A program made the translations under genes and the position numbers. Below, piece by piece: positions 18,305-27,331 of a DNA stretch of 64,000 bases. The notes beneath the pieces were generated by a model. The model ran no database searches. It had not been told where the DNA came from and saw nothing but the letters and a program-made list of their open reading frames with translations. The stretch's first letter is position 1, and each line of letters opens with the position of its first letter. Source of the DNA: Lichenicola cladoniae (lineage in GTDB: Bacteria; Pseudomonadota; Alphaproteobacteria; Acetobacterales; Acetobacteraceae); NCBI RefSeq assembly GCF_013201075.1, contig NZ_CP053708.1:809501-873500 (forward strand), given 5' to 3'.

Positions 18305-18658
18305 ATGAGATCGAGCCGGCGCGCCGCAATCATTTCCCTGGCCGTGGTCCTGGTCGGCGCGGCAGGCTGTTATCTTGCCATCGTCCGCGCCTCCGCGCTG
18401 GTGACAGCACGCAACATCCTGAGGGCCGACGACGCGCGCGGGACATCTCTGGGCCAGGATAGAGACGCGCTGCAGCAGCAGGTCACAGGCCTGGAGGCGC
18501 AACACTCGACCGCACGAGAATCTGTCGGTCAGGCGCAGGCTGTCTTTCGGCTCGAGCGGGCATGGCTACCCGACCAGGTTAGCTTTGCGAGAGCAATGCC
18601 TCGGCAGCTTTCAGATTATACTGCACCACCGGCAGCCGGTCGCTCGCATACTTCTTGA
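18305..18658 (+). CDS. Small membrane-anchored coiled-coil protein, uncertain
   Basis: The 117-codon frame begins with a basic start and one hydrophobic helix ending in Cys (IISLAVVLVGAAGC), a weak lipobox or a membrane anchor. A short polar helix with coiled-coil character follows (LGQDRDALQQQVTGLEAQHS). Its last 26 codons lie antisense to the DUF4142 gene and look unlike protein, so the true end may have been lost. I recognise no family. It may be a chance frame or a fragment. Confidence 0.35.
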   Translation: MRSSRRAAIISLAVVLVGAAGCYLAIVRASALVTARNILRADDARGTSLGQDRDALQQQVTGLEAQHSTARESVGQAQAVFRLERAWLPDQVSFARAMPRQLSDYTAPPAAGRSHTS

Positions 18659-19100
18659 TGGCGGGGTCGGTTCCGGAGGCGACCTCGCCCTGATAGGCCT
18701 GCAGCATCGCCTTGTGACGGGTGATTTCCTGCGCGACATACGCCTTGTCGAACGCGCCGCCGTGGCTTGCCGACATCGCGGTGATTTCGGCGATCTGCGT
18801 GTCGCTCGGCGAGGTGGGAACCGTCATGCCCTGCGCGGTCGCCACCTGTCGCATGCCGATTGCCATGTTGGCGTGATCTGCCATCATCCTAAAGGCAAAC
18901 GTCTTGACAGCCAGCGACCGGGCGCCCGTGGAGGCGTAGCTGGCGGCCAGTTCTTCCGCCAGATTGTCCTGGCCGGCGGTCTGCACGAACTGTGAATCGT
19001 TCGCTGGAACAGTTGCGGTTGTCTCACCTGTGCCGGAGCCGGCGCAGCCGCCGACTGCGAGAAGAGGGAGTAGGGCAGCGAAGATCAAGCGGCGGATCAT
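18579..19100 (-). CDS. DUF4142 lipoprotein
   Basis: The 173-residue protein has a lipoprotein signal (LLPLLAVGGC, Cys19) and a DUF4142 domain (about 33-170). This is a ferritin-like helical bundle with the typical FVQTAGQDNLAEELAA start and the motif HANMAIGMRQVA. Members are secreted or envelope proteins of unknown biochemical function, often multi-copy in alphaproteobacteria and linked to stress conditions. It should be anchored to the outer or inner membrane. The start follows the first Met before the basic pair RR. It stands alone, with its 3' end overlapping a doubtful frame on the other strand. Confidence 0.88.
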   Translation of the reverse strand: MIRRLIFAALLPLLAVGGCAGSGTGETTATVPANDSQFVQTAGQDNLAEELAASYASTGARSLAVKTFAFRMMADHANMAIGMRQVATAQGMTVPTSPSDTQIAEITAMSASHGGAFDKAYVAQEITRHKAMLQAYQGEVASGTDPAIKKYASDRLPVVQYNLKAAEALLSQS

Positions 19101-19569
19101 GCGTCTGGTTCCGTTTCAGGAGAGCAGGAAAATGCCACTGCGATGCCGGTCGTCGGGACCGACGCAACGAAAACCTAGTCGCAGTCACTGTGGAACTGTC
19201 CTCTGAAACGGATGGATTGCAAAGCTCAATCGCTTCCGGGCGGTCAGTCTTTGCTTCTTATTGCTGGCGCCGCAGCGTGGCTAATGTGCTCGGTTGGGCG
19301 GTTCGCAATCGCCGGCCGGGCCTTCTCGGACACGCGTGACGCCGTTGGCTGCGAACACTAGGCCGCGGGAGACGATGGCTCGTGCGACATCTGTCTGACG
19401 CGGCCTCTATGGTGCAACTGCGGTGCGAGAGCGGCTAGCAAATCCGGCCTCCGGCCTATCGGGAGTCGACGGCGGTGGATGGACGTGTCGGTGGTCCCAG
19501 GTTGGCGCCCTGCCCCTTCCGCACCACGGTGCCGCATGGGCGTTGTCGAGATCAGGCGTGCCCATCGCC
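19101..19569. other. Intergenic region, no gene recognised
   Basis: This 470-base gap lies upstream of the DUF4142 gene and downstream of the CLC gene, so it must hold the DUF4142 promoter near 19100-19250. Short frames on both strands lack family character. No terminator or repeat was recognised. Confidence 0.35.
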
Positions 19570-20988
19570 TCAAGGCGGGGCGCTGCTCGGCCGATCGCGT
19601 TCCCCCCGATCTGAGTGAGCCGGCTCCGGCTCCATAGCCACGCTGGTCTTGATCGACGAGGCCGGCTCGATCGCCAGCAGGAAACGCTGCGCCAACGCGC
19701 CATACAGTGCCCGGCGGCTGACGAGCCGCGACACGCCGTAGGCGAGGAACGATGTCGCCAGCAGCGGCACAGTCAGCCCCTGGTTGTCGGTCATCTCCAT
19801 GACGATCACGGTTGCGGTCAGCGGCGCCTGCACCACGGCCGCGAAATAGGCGACCATGCCGAGCAGCACTACGGCACCAGATGGGCTATGCGGCAGGTAG
19901 ACGGCGATCCAGCCGCCGATACCAGCGCCGACCGACAGCGACGGCGCGAAGATCCCGCCTGGTATGCCGCTACAGTAGGACACCAGCGAGGCAGCAAACT
20001 TCCAGGCGAAGAAGCTGGCGGGGAAATGCACCGAGCCGTCGACCAGATGGCGCGCCTCGCCATAGCCGGTGCCGTAGCTGGTGCCGTGCGAAGCGAGGCC
20101 GATCAACGCCAGAACCAGGCCGCACAGGCCGGCGAACAGGATCGGCCGGTCACGCACGAAGCTGCCAGCGCGGCCCGGCAGGCCGCCCGACATGCGGACC
20201 AGCAGGGCACTGAACGCGCCGCCGGAAACGCCGCCGACCAGGCCGCAAGCGATCACTGCGATCCATCCGGCGCCGATCGGCAGGGTGGCGGTGGTGTGGC
20301 CGAAATAGGTATAGTTGCCGACCAGCGCGAGGCTCGTGACGCCGGACAGGATGACAGCGGTCAGCATGGTGCCGCTGGTGCGGGCCTCGAAGGAGTGGCT
20401 CAGCTCCTCGATCGCGAAGACGATGCCGCCGAGCGGGGTGTTGAAGGCGGCCGAGATGCCCGCGGCGCCCCCCGCCAGGATCAGGGCGCGGCGCATCGCC
20501 ACGTCCGAAAGTCGCAGTGCGCGCCCGAGCGCATGCATGATGGAGGCTCCCACCTGCACTGTCGGACCTTCGCGGCCGATCGAGGCGCCGGACAGGATGC
20601 CCAGCACGGTGAGCAGCATCTTGCCGAACGCGATCCGCAGCGACAGCACCCGATCGACCGATGATGCATGCCGCATGTGCAGGGCGGCGATAGTCTGCGG
20701 AATGCCACTGCCCTGGGCACCGCGAAACGCGCTCCGCGTCAGCCAGGCTGACAATGCAAGACCCGCCGGCGCCATCAAAAGCATCCAGGCTGGATTCCGC
20801 GCCGAGATCATCCGGCGCAGACGGTCGGCCTGGTCGGCAGCGTCGGCGAACAGGATCGCCGCCAGCCCGATCAGGATGGCGCCAACCCACCACACGATCC
20901 GGTGTAGCCATAGTCGACGTGAAAACAGGGATGCCCGTCGGAGGCGACGGAGCCGGGACTTCGCCACGGCGGACAAGGGACGATTCAT
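19570..20988 (-). CDS. CLC-family chloride channel/transporter
   Basis: This 472-residue membrane protein has the three CLC selectivity segments: GSGIPQ (about 92-97), GREGP (about 137-141, with the gating Glu) and GGIFAPS (about 343-349). FAIEELSHSF includes a Glu at the position of the internal proton-path glutamate of exchangers. Together these favour Cl-/H+ antiport over a passive channel. Bacterial CLC exchangers support extreme acid resistance by shunting charge. There is no C-terminal CBS domain. The N-terminus is basic (KSRLRRLRRASLFSRRL). It belongs to a neighbourhood of ion transporters extending to 26238. Confidence 0.93.
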   Translation of the reverse strand: MNRPLSAVAKSRLRRLRRASLFSRRLWLHRIVWWVGAILIGLAAILFADAADQADRLRRMISARNPAWMLLMAPAGLALSAWLTRSAFRGAQGSGIPQTIAALHMRHASSVDRVLSLRIAFGKMLLTVLGILSGASIGREGPTVQVGASIMHALGRALRLSDVAMRRALILAGGAAGISAAFNTPLGGIVFAIEELSHSFEARTSGTMLTAVILSGVTSLALVGNYTYFGHTTATLPIGAGWIAVIACGLVGGVSGGAFSALLVRMSGGLPGRAGSFVRDRPILFAGLCGLVLALIGLASHGTSYGTGYGEARHLVDGSVHFPASFFAWKFAASLVSYCSGIPGGIFAPSLSVGAGIGGWIAVYLPHSPSGAVVLLGMVAYFAAVVQAPLTATVIVMEMTDNQGLTVPLLATSFLAYGVSRLVSRRALYGALAQRFLLAIEPASSIKTSVAMEPEPAHSDRGERDRPSSAPP

Positions 20989-21394
20989 CCGCGGCCTCCT
21001 CTACCGCGTCCCTTTGGCCGTCAAGCCCCGGGTTGACGGATTTCCTTTCAAGTTAACCAGGAAAAAATCGAAACCGGCTTCGGTCACCCGGTCAGGTTCA
21101 GCCGCCCGATGCAGTTCAGGAGGTGCGATCCCGGCCGTGCTCTGCTTCAGCGGAGCCATTGCCAGCATGTAGTTCTCGTTGATCGAGGCTGCCTTGAGCA
21201 TCTCGCGAATTGTCTGGGTCGCCCTCGCGCAGTTGCTCGTCGGCCTTGGCGGTTGTTGCGCCTCCCGGAGCGGACTTGTCTCGCTTTCGCAGGGCCAGTC
21301 AGTGTTTTCGCAAGCGGATTTACCGGATCGGTTGATGCCATACTGCCGCAAATACCGAACGATGTGATCGGGCCTACGGTTCGAGGAGCCGACA
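20989..21394. other. Intergenic region between CLC and DUF1328 genes
   Basis: The two genes point away from each other, so both promoters should lie here. A minus-strand frame (21001-21250) reads LKAASINENYMLAMAPLKQS and could be the remnant of a protein, but I recognise no family. The GAGGAG at 21383-21388 is the ribosome site of the following small gene. Confidence 0.35.
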
Positions 21395-21568
21395 ATGCTT
21401 AAATTGGCCATCATCTTCTTCGTGGTCTCGCTGATCGCGGGTTTTTTCGGCTTCTCGGGCGTGTCTGCGGCGACAGCGGGCATCGCCAAGATCCTGTTTT
21501 TCATAGCCATCGCGATCTTCGTGATCTTCATTCTAATCGCGATCCTTGCGGGCAAGGCGATCTTCTGA
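21395..21568 (+). CDS. DUF1328 (YtjA-type) small membrane protein
   Basis: The 57-residue protein has two membrane helices joined by a Gly/Ala-rich turn: [19 protein letters not shown], then [20 protein letters not shown], ending with GKAIF. This is the exact pattern of the DUF1328/YtjA family, whose function is unknown and which is often linked to envelope stress. ATG 21395 is preceded by GAGGAG at seven bases. It precedes the NhaP-CaxA pair by 61 bases and could be co-transcribed with it. Confidence 0.85.
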   Translation: MLKLAIIFFVVSLIAGFFGFSGVSAATAGIAKILFFIAIAIFVIFILIAILAGKAIF

Positions 21569-21629
21569 TCCGCCGGCCGACCGCGAACGCGATGGCTGCC
21601 TGACACAGATCCACGCTACTCAAGGATCC

Positions 21630-22892
21630 ATGACGATTCCCGATCCCTGGCTGCTCGCCTTCTCCGTCACCGCGCTGCTGCTGCTGCTGGGCGCCTCCTC
21701 CGGGCTGGTCAATTCCGAGCTCTGGATGTCGGAGCCTCTGGTCTGCGCGCTCGCCGGCATCCTGCTGGGCCCGGTGGTGTTCGGCTTCATCCGGATCGAT
21801 CCCGGGCACGACCCGACCGCCCGCGCCGTGTTCCGGGAGGCCCGCCGGGTGACGCTGGCGATCGCGGTGCTCGCGTCGGCGGTCCGGCTGCCGCGCGGCT
21901 GGCTGCGCCGGCACTGGCGCAGCCTGTCGGTGGCGCTGGGGCCGGGCATGCTGCTGATGTGGGCCGCCGGCACCGCGGTCGCATGGGTCTGCCTCGGCCT
22001 GCCGCTGTTGGATTGCGCACTGGTGGGCGCGATCCTGGCGCCGACCGATCCGGTGCTGTCGGCGCCGGTGGTCAGTGGCCCGCTTGCCCGGCGGACCGTC
22101 CCGGACGATCTCCGCCATGCCATCAACGCCGAGAGCGGCATCAATGACGGGCTGGCGCAACCGTTCGTCATGATCCCGCTGTTCCTCATCCTGGCCACCC
22201 GACCGGGCTTGCATGGCCACGGCATCGGCGACTGGCTGCTGCAGGTGCTAGCGATCGAGATCGGCAGCGCCGTCGTGCTCGGCGCCGCCGCAGGCTGGGC
22301 CGCCGGCGTCTGCCTGCGCTGGGCAGGCCGTCATCCCGACGCCGAGCGCTCCTCTCTGCTGACCATCGCGCTCGCCCTGGCGCTCGCCACCCTGGCCGGG
22401 CTGCAGGCGATCGGCGGCAACGGCGTGCTCGGCGCGTTCGTGGCAGGCGCGGTGTTGAACGAGAGCTTCAGCGAGCAGCACGAGGAGCACCAGGAGCATT
22501 TCAACGAGGCGGTCGCCCGCTTCTTCGACCTGCCAATCATGTTCCTGCTCGGTGCCGCAGCACCGTGGGCGGACTGGTATCAGATGGGCTGGCGCGCACC
22601 TGTCTTCGTGCTGTGCATCCTGCTGTTCCGCCGGCTGCCGGCCTGGCTGCTGCTGGGCGGCCTGATGTCGTGGACCCGCCCGTTCTCGCATCGTCTGTTC
22701 GCCGGCTGGTTCGGGCCGGTCGGGGCGGCTGCCCTGTTCTATGCCTGCGACGCCCAGGGCGCGACCGGGATCGGCGCGCTCTGGCCGGTGGTGAGCCTGG
22801 CCGCCGCCGCCTCGGTGGTGGCGCATGGCATCACCGGCACGCATCTGTCGGTCTTTCTTGGCCGCAGCCGGCAGCGCGGGAACGCCGCATGA
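21630..22892 (+). CDS. CPA1-family Na+(K+)/H+ antiporter (NhaP-type)
   Basis: The 420-residue membrane protein has about twelve helices and the CPA1 ion-site motifs APTDPVLSAPVV (about 135-146) and AESGINDGLAQP (about 168-179). The Asp of TDP and the NDG pair are the transport residues of this family. It would exchange cytoplasmic Na+ or K+ for protons at the inner membrane. The last helix and tail are short, with no TrkA-C domain. Its stop overlaps the next start by ATGA, so it is translationally coupled to the CaxA-like exchanger. The chosen start at 21630 (MTIPDPWLL) is the first Met before the first helix. Confidence 0.92.
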   Translation: MTIPDPWLLAFSVTALLLLLGASSGLVNSELWMSEPLVCALAGILLGPVVFGFIRIDPGHDPTARAVFREARRVTLAIAVLASAVRLPRGWLRRHWRSLSVALGPGMLLMWAAGTAVAWVCLGLPLLDCALVGAILAPTDPVLSAPVVSGPLARRTVPDDLRHAINAESGINDGLAQPFVMIPLFLILATRPGLHGHGIGDWLLQVLAIEIGSAVVLGAAAGWAAGVCLRWAGRHPDAERSSLLTIALALALATLAGLQAIGGNGVLGAFVAGAVLNESFSEQHEEHQEHFNEAVARFFDLPIMFLLGAAAPWADWYQMGWRAPVFVLCILLFRRLPAWLLLGGLMSWTRPFSHRLFAGWFGPVGAAALFYACDAQGATGIGALWPVVSLAAAASVVAHGITGTHLSVFLGRSRQRGNAA

Positions 22893-23947
22893 TCCGGCTC
22901 GGCCTGCTGCTGCTGGTGCCGGTGGCGCCGCTGCTCCATTACCTGTTCCATGTCTCGCCGATCTGGGTGTTTCTCGCCGGCATCCTTGCGGTGGCGGTGC
23001 TGGCGGACTGGATCCGGGCGGCGACCGAGCAGCTGGCCGGTCATACCGGTCCGGCAGTGGGTGGCCTGCTGACCATCAGTCTCGGCAGCGTCGCCGAGTT
23101 GCTGCTCGCTTTGTTCGTGCTGATGCAAGGCGAGGCGGACGTCGTGCACGCCCAGATCACCGGCTCGATCCTGGGTACGAGCCTGCTCGGGCTCGGCTTG
23201 GCGATCGTCGTCGGTAGCTGGGGGCGCGAGCGCCAATCCTTCAAACGCGAACGTGCCGGCCTGTTGTCCAGCCTGCTGATCCTGGTGGTGATCGCGCTGC
23301 TGCTGCCAGCCGCCTTCGACTACACCGGCCGTCACATTGCCAACTCGGCTGGTATCGCCGGTCGCGACGAATCGCTGAGCCTGGCAGTCTCTGTCGTGCT
23401 GCTGCTGATATATGTCGCCAATCTCGCCTACACGCTGATCACACACCGCGATGTATTTGCATCCGGCGAGCCGGAGGGCCAACCGGATTGGTCGATCGCC
23501 CGCAGCCTCGCCGTGCTGATCGGGGCCACGGTCGCTGCCGCGCTGGAGAGCGAGATGGTGTCCGGCGCACTGACCGAGGCCGCCTCGACGCTGCATCTGA
23601 CGCCGATCTTCCTCGGCGTCATCGTCATCGCCCTGGTCGGCACAATCTCCGACCTGTTCGCGGCGGTTTGGTTCGCCCGCCAGAACCGGATGGGGCTGGT
23701 GATGAGCATCTGCATCGGGTCCGCAATCCAGGTGGCGCTGGTGGTGGCGCCGCTGCTGGTGATCCTCTCCTGGCTGTTCGGCCATCCGATGACGCTGGTT
23801 TTCGAGGATCCGCTCGACCTGTTCGCGATCGCAGGCACCGCCTTCATCGTCAACGCGATCGCCGGCGATGGCGAGACCACCTGGTTCGAAGGCGTGCTGC
23901 TGATCGGCGTCTATATCGTGTTCGGGCTCGCGTTCTTCTTCGTCTGA
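22889..23947 (+). CDS. CaxA-like Ca2+/cation:H+ antiporter with altered signature motifs
   Basis: This 352-residue membrane protein has the two alpha-repeats of the CaCA/CAX family, separated by a loop near residue 175. The first repeat reads SLGSVAELLLALFVL and SILGTSLLGLG; family members have GNAxEL and SILGN there. The second reads ALVGTISDLFAAVWFA and GSAIQVALVVAPLL, where the family has GNAAEH. Thus Asn is Ser/Thr in three places and the second Glu is Asp. These residues line the Ca2+ site, so cation choice or activity may differ. It is co-translated with NhaP (ATGA). Its 3' end overlaps the convergent MscS gene by 37 bases. Confidence 0.85.
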   Translation: MIRLGLLLLVPVAPLLHYLFHVSPIWVFLAGILAVAVLADWIRAATEQLAGHTGPAVGGLLTISLGSVAELLLALFVLMQGEADVVHAQITGSILGTSLLGLGLAIVVGSWGRERQSFKRERAGLLSSLLILVVIALLLPAAFDYTGRHIANSAGIAGRDESLSLAVSVVLLLIYVANLAYTLITHRDVFASGEPEGQPDWSIARSLAVLIGATVAAALESEMVSGALTEAASTLHLTPIFLGVIVIALVGTISDLFAAVWFARQNRMGLVMSICIGSAIQVALVVAPLLVILSWLFGHPMTLVFEDPLDLFAIAGTAFIVNAIAGDGETTWFEGVLLIGVYIVFGLAFFFV

Positions 23948-24909
23948 TCCGGCGCTTCCGAAGGCGGGGACTGGCGGATCTCGATCGGCGGAAGGCCGAC
24001 TATGTCATAGGTTGCCGACGCGATGCCGATGCCGGCCTGTTCGAGGGCCTCGATGATGTCGCGGCTCATTGCGTCCTTGGTGCCGCGCACGCCGTGGGTG
24101 TCGACGATGAATCGCACCGAGAGTTCGATCCAGTTGTCGGTCATGCGGACAAACACGCGGGGATCGAGGTCGATCGGGTTGACGCCGAAGCGCCCCTGCA
24201 TGTCATCCTTTTCCCTGGTCGCGATGCCGTTCGGATCGATCGCGTGGCGATGTGCGGCATCCAGCAGGATCTGCTCGGCGCGGGCCCGATCGGCCTTGTA
24301 GGTGATCCAGATCGCCATCTCCTCCCAGATGAAGGGGAAGTCGCGTGTGTAGTTGAAGACCGGCTCGGAGAAGATCTTCGAGTTGCTGACGGTCACGATC
24401 CGCCCGGTGAACTGCCGGCTCCGCACCCACACCGCGGGATCTGCGCCCTGGACGCTCGGCGGCTGGCCCATTTCCATGATGGTGGTCTGGATGAAGCCGA
24501 GCCGCATCACGTCGCCGCGCACGCCGCCCATCGATATGCGATCGCCGACGGTGAAGGTGCTGCCGCGCAGGATGACGAAATACCCGGCGACCGACGTCAC
24601 CACCTGCTGCAGGGCGAAGGCGAGGCCGGCCGAGAGCAGCCCGAAGGCGGTGGCGAGCCGGGTCGGGTCGCTGAACCAGATCGACAGCAGGCCGAGGATC
24701 AGCACCACCGCCGAGAACAGGCTGACCGCCTGGCGCATCCAGAAGCGCGTCTGCGTGCCGGCATGGTCGGTGCGGCGCAGTAATAGCCCGATCAGACCAC
24801 GGATGAGCGCGCTCGCCCCCAGCACGCCGGCAATGAAGGCGATCGAGAGCAGCAGCTTGCGGCCGTTCTGCGGATTGACGCCGACCCAGTCGACACCCAG
24901 GAAATGCAT
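23911..24909 (-). CDS. MscS-family mechanosensitive channel
   Basis: The 332-residue protein has two or three N-terminal membrane helices, then the pore-lining TM3 (LATAFGLLSAGLAFALQQVV) rich in Gly and Ala. The MscS beta domain follows (GYFVILRGSTFTVGDRISM; TVSNSKIFSEPVFNYT), then a cytoplasmic alpha/beta vestibule. An insert between GFIQTTIMEM and VWVRSRQF (about residues 150-160) resembles a subgroup of MscS-like proteins in alphaproteobacteria. It opens under membrane tension to release ions during osmotic downshift. It is convergent with and overlaps the CaxA-like gene, and follows the DUF2254 gene on the same strand after 12 bases. Confidence 0.92.
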   Translation of the reverse strand: MHFLGVDWVGVNPQNGRKLLLSIAFIAGVLGASALIRGLIGLLLRRTDHAGTQTRFWMRQAVSLFSAVVLILGLLSIWFSDPTRLATAFGLLSAGLAFALQQVVTSVAGYFVILRGSTFTVGDRISMGGVRGDVMRLGFIQTTIMEMGQPPSVQGADPAVWVRSRQFTGRIVTVSNSKIFSEPVFNYTRDFPFIWEEMAIWITYKADRARAEQILLDAAHRHAIDPNGIATREKDDMQGRFGVNPIDLDPRVFVRMTDNWIELSVRFIVDTHGVRGTKDAMSRDIIEALEQAGIGIASATYDIVGLPPIEIRQSPPSEAPDQTKKNASPNTI

Positions 24910-24921
24910 ATACGGTCTCCG

Positions 24922-26238
24922 TCAGGCTTGGGCTACGGCCGGTCCGGCGGGTCCGTGCCGGCGCATGCTCATGAAGGCGTGGTGGCGCTGCCTGAGGTCG
25001 TCGAGGTCGTCTGGATTGGCGACACTGCGCGTGGCGTCGTCCAGGACGAGGGCAGCATGGCGCTGCAGCGTGTCCAGCCGCTCGGCGACTGTCTCGACCC
25101 CCGCGGCCGAGACCAGCACCTCGAGGATTCGGATCAGCACGGCAACGCTGCCGGCGGCGTTCTGGCGGATCAGGTTGAACATGCCATCGCATAGCCCGTC
25201 ATAGGTGATCCTCGGCACCACCAGCACGGGCCGGTCCTGCCGCAGGAACACGCCGCTGCCGAGATGGCGTCCCTCCAGCTCGCACAAGGCGGCGCCGAGC
25301 CGGTCGAGCACGCTCATCGCCGTGTGCGGGTCGTTGATGCCGGGCGAGAGCGCGCGCACCGCCACCTCGACCAGCTGCCGCAGCGCGAATTCCAGGTCGG
25401 CCGAGCTCACGCGCTGCGCGCCGAGCGCGGTTGCGTCGCGGATGGCGGCTTCGGCGCCGTCGACCAGCGGGATCATCACGGCGATGGCAGCACCCGGGAA
25501 CACGTAGTCGCCGGGCCGCACCAGCAGCCGGATCGCGGTCCGGTGCTTCGCCGCCCAGTCCGCCAGCCCGTCTCCCTCGAGCTGCTGCAGGTAGCCCTGC
25601 CGTGCATCGCTGACGATGTCCGCGCCATTCCAGATCGACGGATCCGGCACCGCCGGCTGCGGATGGTCGGTGGTCAGGCGCGCGATACCAGACCTGACCT
25701 CCAGGGAGACCAGCTCGATCACCGTGTCGACGTTGATCCGTCCCGCCATGTGGCCGACGAAGAAAACCAGCGTGCCGACTGAAACGAAGGCGAGCACGAT
25801 GCTGATGGTGAGCGACAGGTGCGGGACAAACTCGCCCTCGCTCGGTGTACGCACGCTCCTGAGCACCATCAGGCTGAACGAGAAGGTACCGAGGAAGGTG
25901 CCGAGCGTGAACTGGTTGCCGCGGTCACGGGTGAAGTTGCGCAGCAGCCTCGGTCCCATCTGGCCGGCCGCCAACGACAGCGCGGCAATGGTTATGGAGA
26001 AGACCGTTCCGGCAACCCCGATCGTCGAGGACGCGACCGCCCCCAGCAGCGTGCGGGCCCCGGTCGCGCCACCATTGTAGAGCCAGGGGCCGGCGATCAG
26101 CCATTCCGGCACGACGCCGCTTCGGTCGAGATGCACCACGCCGACGGCCCCCAGGATCCCACAGAGGACCATCAGCGCAGGGAGCACCCAGAACCTCTCG
26201 CCAAGGTCGCTGAAGAACTTACGCAGGCGTGCGATCAT
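24922..26238 (-). CDS. DUF2254 membrane protein
   Basis: The 438-residue protein has four membrane helices in its first 170 residues (ALMVLCGILGAVGVVHL; RTLLGAVASSTIGVAGTVFS). The long cytoplasmic part bears the DUF2254 signatures LSLAAGQMGPRLLRNFTRD and ALSPGINDPHTAMSVLDRL. Members are predicted inner-membrane proteins of unknown function that recur beside ion channels. Here it lies 12 bases upstream of mscS on the same strand, so the two are probably one transcript. The start MIARLRKFF is the first Met of the family region. Confidence 0.9.
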   Translation of the reverse strand: MIARLRKFFSDLGERFWVLPALMVLCGILGAVGVVHLDRSGVVPEWLIAGPWLYNGGATGARTLLGAVASSTIGVAGTVFSITIAALSLAAGQMGPRLLRNFTRDRGNQFTLGTFLGTFSFSLMVLRSVRTPSEGEFVPHLSLTISIVLAFVSVGTLVFFVGHMAGRINVDTVIELVSLEVRSGIARLTTDHPQPAVPDPSIWNGADIVSDARQGYLQQLEGDGLADWAAKHRTAIRLLVRPGDYVFPGAAIAVMIPLVDGAEAAIRDATALGAQRVSSADLEFALRQLVEVAVRALSPGINDPHTAMSVLDRLGAALCELEGRHLGSGVFLRQDRPVLVVPRITYDGLCDGMFNLIRQNAAGSVAVLIRILEVLVSAAGVETVAERLDTLQRHAALVLDDATRSVANPDDLDDLRQRHHAFMSMRRHGPAGPAVAQA

Positions 26239-26591
26239 GTCGTGCGGTATCCAGAACGGGGTGGTTAAGGTTGTTCACCGGTCGCGTCGGCAGGCTCCCC
26301 TGCCGACCTAACGCAACGAAAGCCGGAACGGATCATGCGGGCGGCACGGCCGCCTCCGTCGGCGCCACGTCGAAATCGACCGGTCTGTCAGGTTGCGCGT
26401 GATTCGGCTCGGTCGCACATCCCGTGCTCACGCGGCGGTGATGACGTGCCCCGCTGGTCTGAATTCGCCGTTAAGCCGTGCCGCCCTCAGCATTTGCTGC
26501 CTCCAAGCGTTGGCAACGAACGCTCACCCCGGCCGGAGGACCCGTTATGCAGAGGAAGATCTCGATAGCTTTCAGCCCGAATTCGAGCCTT
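26239..26591. other. Intergenic region upstream of the DUF2254-mscS unit
   Basis: This stretch should contain the promoter of the minus-strand DUF2254-mscS unit near 26240-26330. The open frames here lack family character. No operator or repeat was recognised. Confidence 0.3.
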
Positions 26592-26708
26592 GAGGTCGTC
26601 AGCCTCAGTGGGGTGGCGCGCAACCTCGCGGTGATCATGCACCGCATGTGGGTGTTTGGGACGGGGTTCGCGTTCGGAGGGAAGGTGTCGGTAGCGGCCG
26701 CCGCGTAA
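26592..26708 (+). pseudogene. IS110-family transposase C-terminal scrap
   Basis: The frame reads SLSGVARNLAVIMHRMWVFG then TGFAFGGK before its stop. This is the C-terminal end of IS110 transposases (VARKLAVILHRMWVDGTxF). Only about 35 residues are left, and the upstream sequence is unrelated. Confidence 0.6.
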
Positions 26709-27331
26709 CACGCGACCCGCGCCACTACCCTCCGCCGACCGCATCCTTGACGAAGGGGCGGGTCAGTCCGTTACGATCCCTGCAAGCGCCTGTTACAAGC
26801 GACCGCGCATTGTCAGATTGGACGACCCAGCTCCTCGAAACCCATCGTGGGGCGGCAGAAACGCCAGACCCCGGACTGAAGACAGATCCAGAAACGCGGT
26901 GCCGTCAGACGGCAGCGAAGAAGAAAGACCCTGCTACCGTTCAAGTCCCAGGGTGACGAACGGCCTCAACAAAGCGGATTGCACGCTCCCGTGTGATGCC
27001 GTTTGCCCAATCATGACTGATCACCCCGAGGGCTCCGAACTGGCTCGAACGGTTCAGCCGCACCTCGTGATCGCCGATCGTATTGTGCGGGAGGATACCG
27101 GCCTCGAGGTGGGGCACTTGGGAGCCCCGGCGTTGATGCGTTGCCGGCCCGCTGCGGTGCGAAATCGACGTCGATGATTTGCTCAACCCTGCGGCAAGCC
27201 CGTGCATGTCGTCCTATGACTGCAGACCGGACCCGGTTAGCCGTCGGCCGGCCAGCGCGTTGGCGCGCGGCTGCCGCATGCTCCGGCTTTTACCTGGACG
27301 TCGTGCATGTATCATCCTCCCGGGTTGGGGG
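26709..27331. other. Stretch without a supported gene
   Basis: Several short open frames occur. The minus-strand one ending at 26941 includes GDHEVRLNRSSQFGALGVIS, which looks protein-like but matches no family I know and may be a remnant. The promoter of the acylase gene should lie near 27200-27320. Confidence 0.3.

Noticed and set aside
21001-21606. Minus-strand frame of 201 codons over the DUF1328 gene
   Set aside because: It covers the real plus-strand DUF1328 gene in antisense. Only the part at 21001-21250 might be a remnant, and no family was recognised.
22739-23785. Gln/Asp-rich minus-strand frame of 348 codons
   Set aside because: It is antisense to the NhaP and CaxA-like genes; the odd composition comes from reversed hydrophobic codons.
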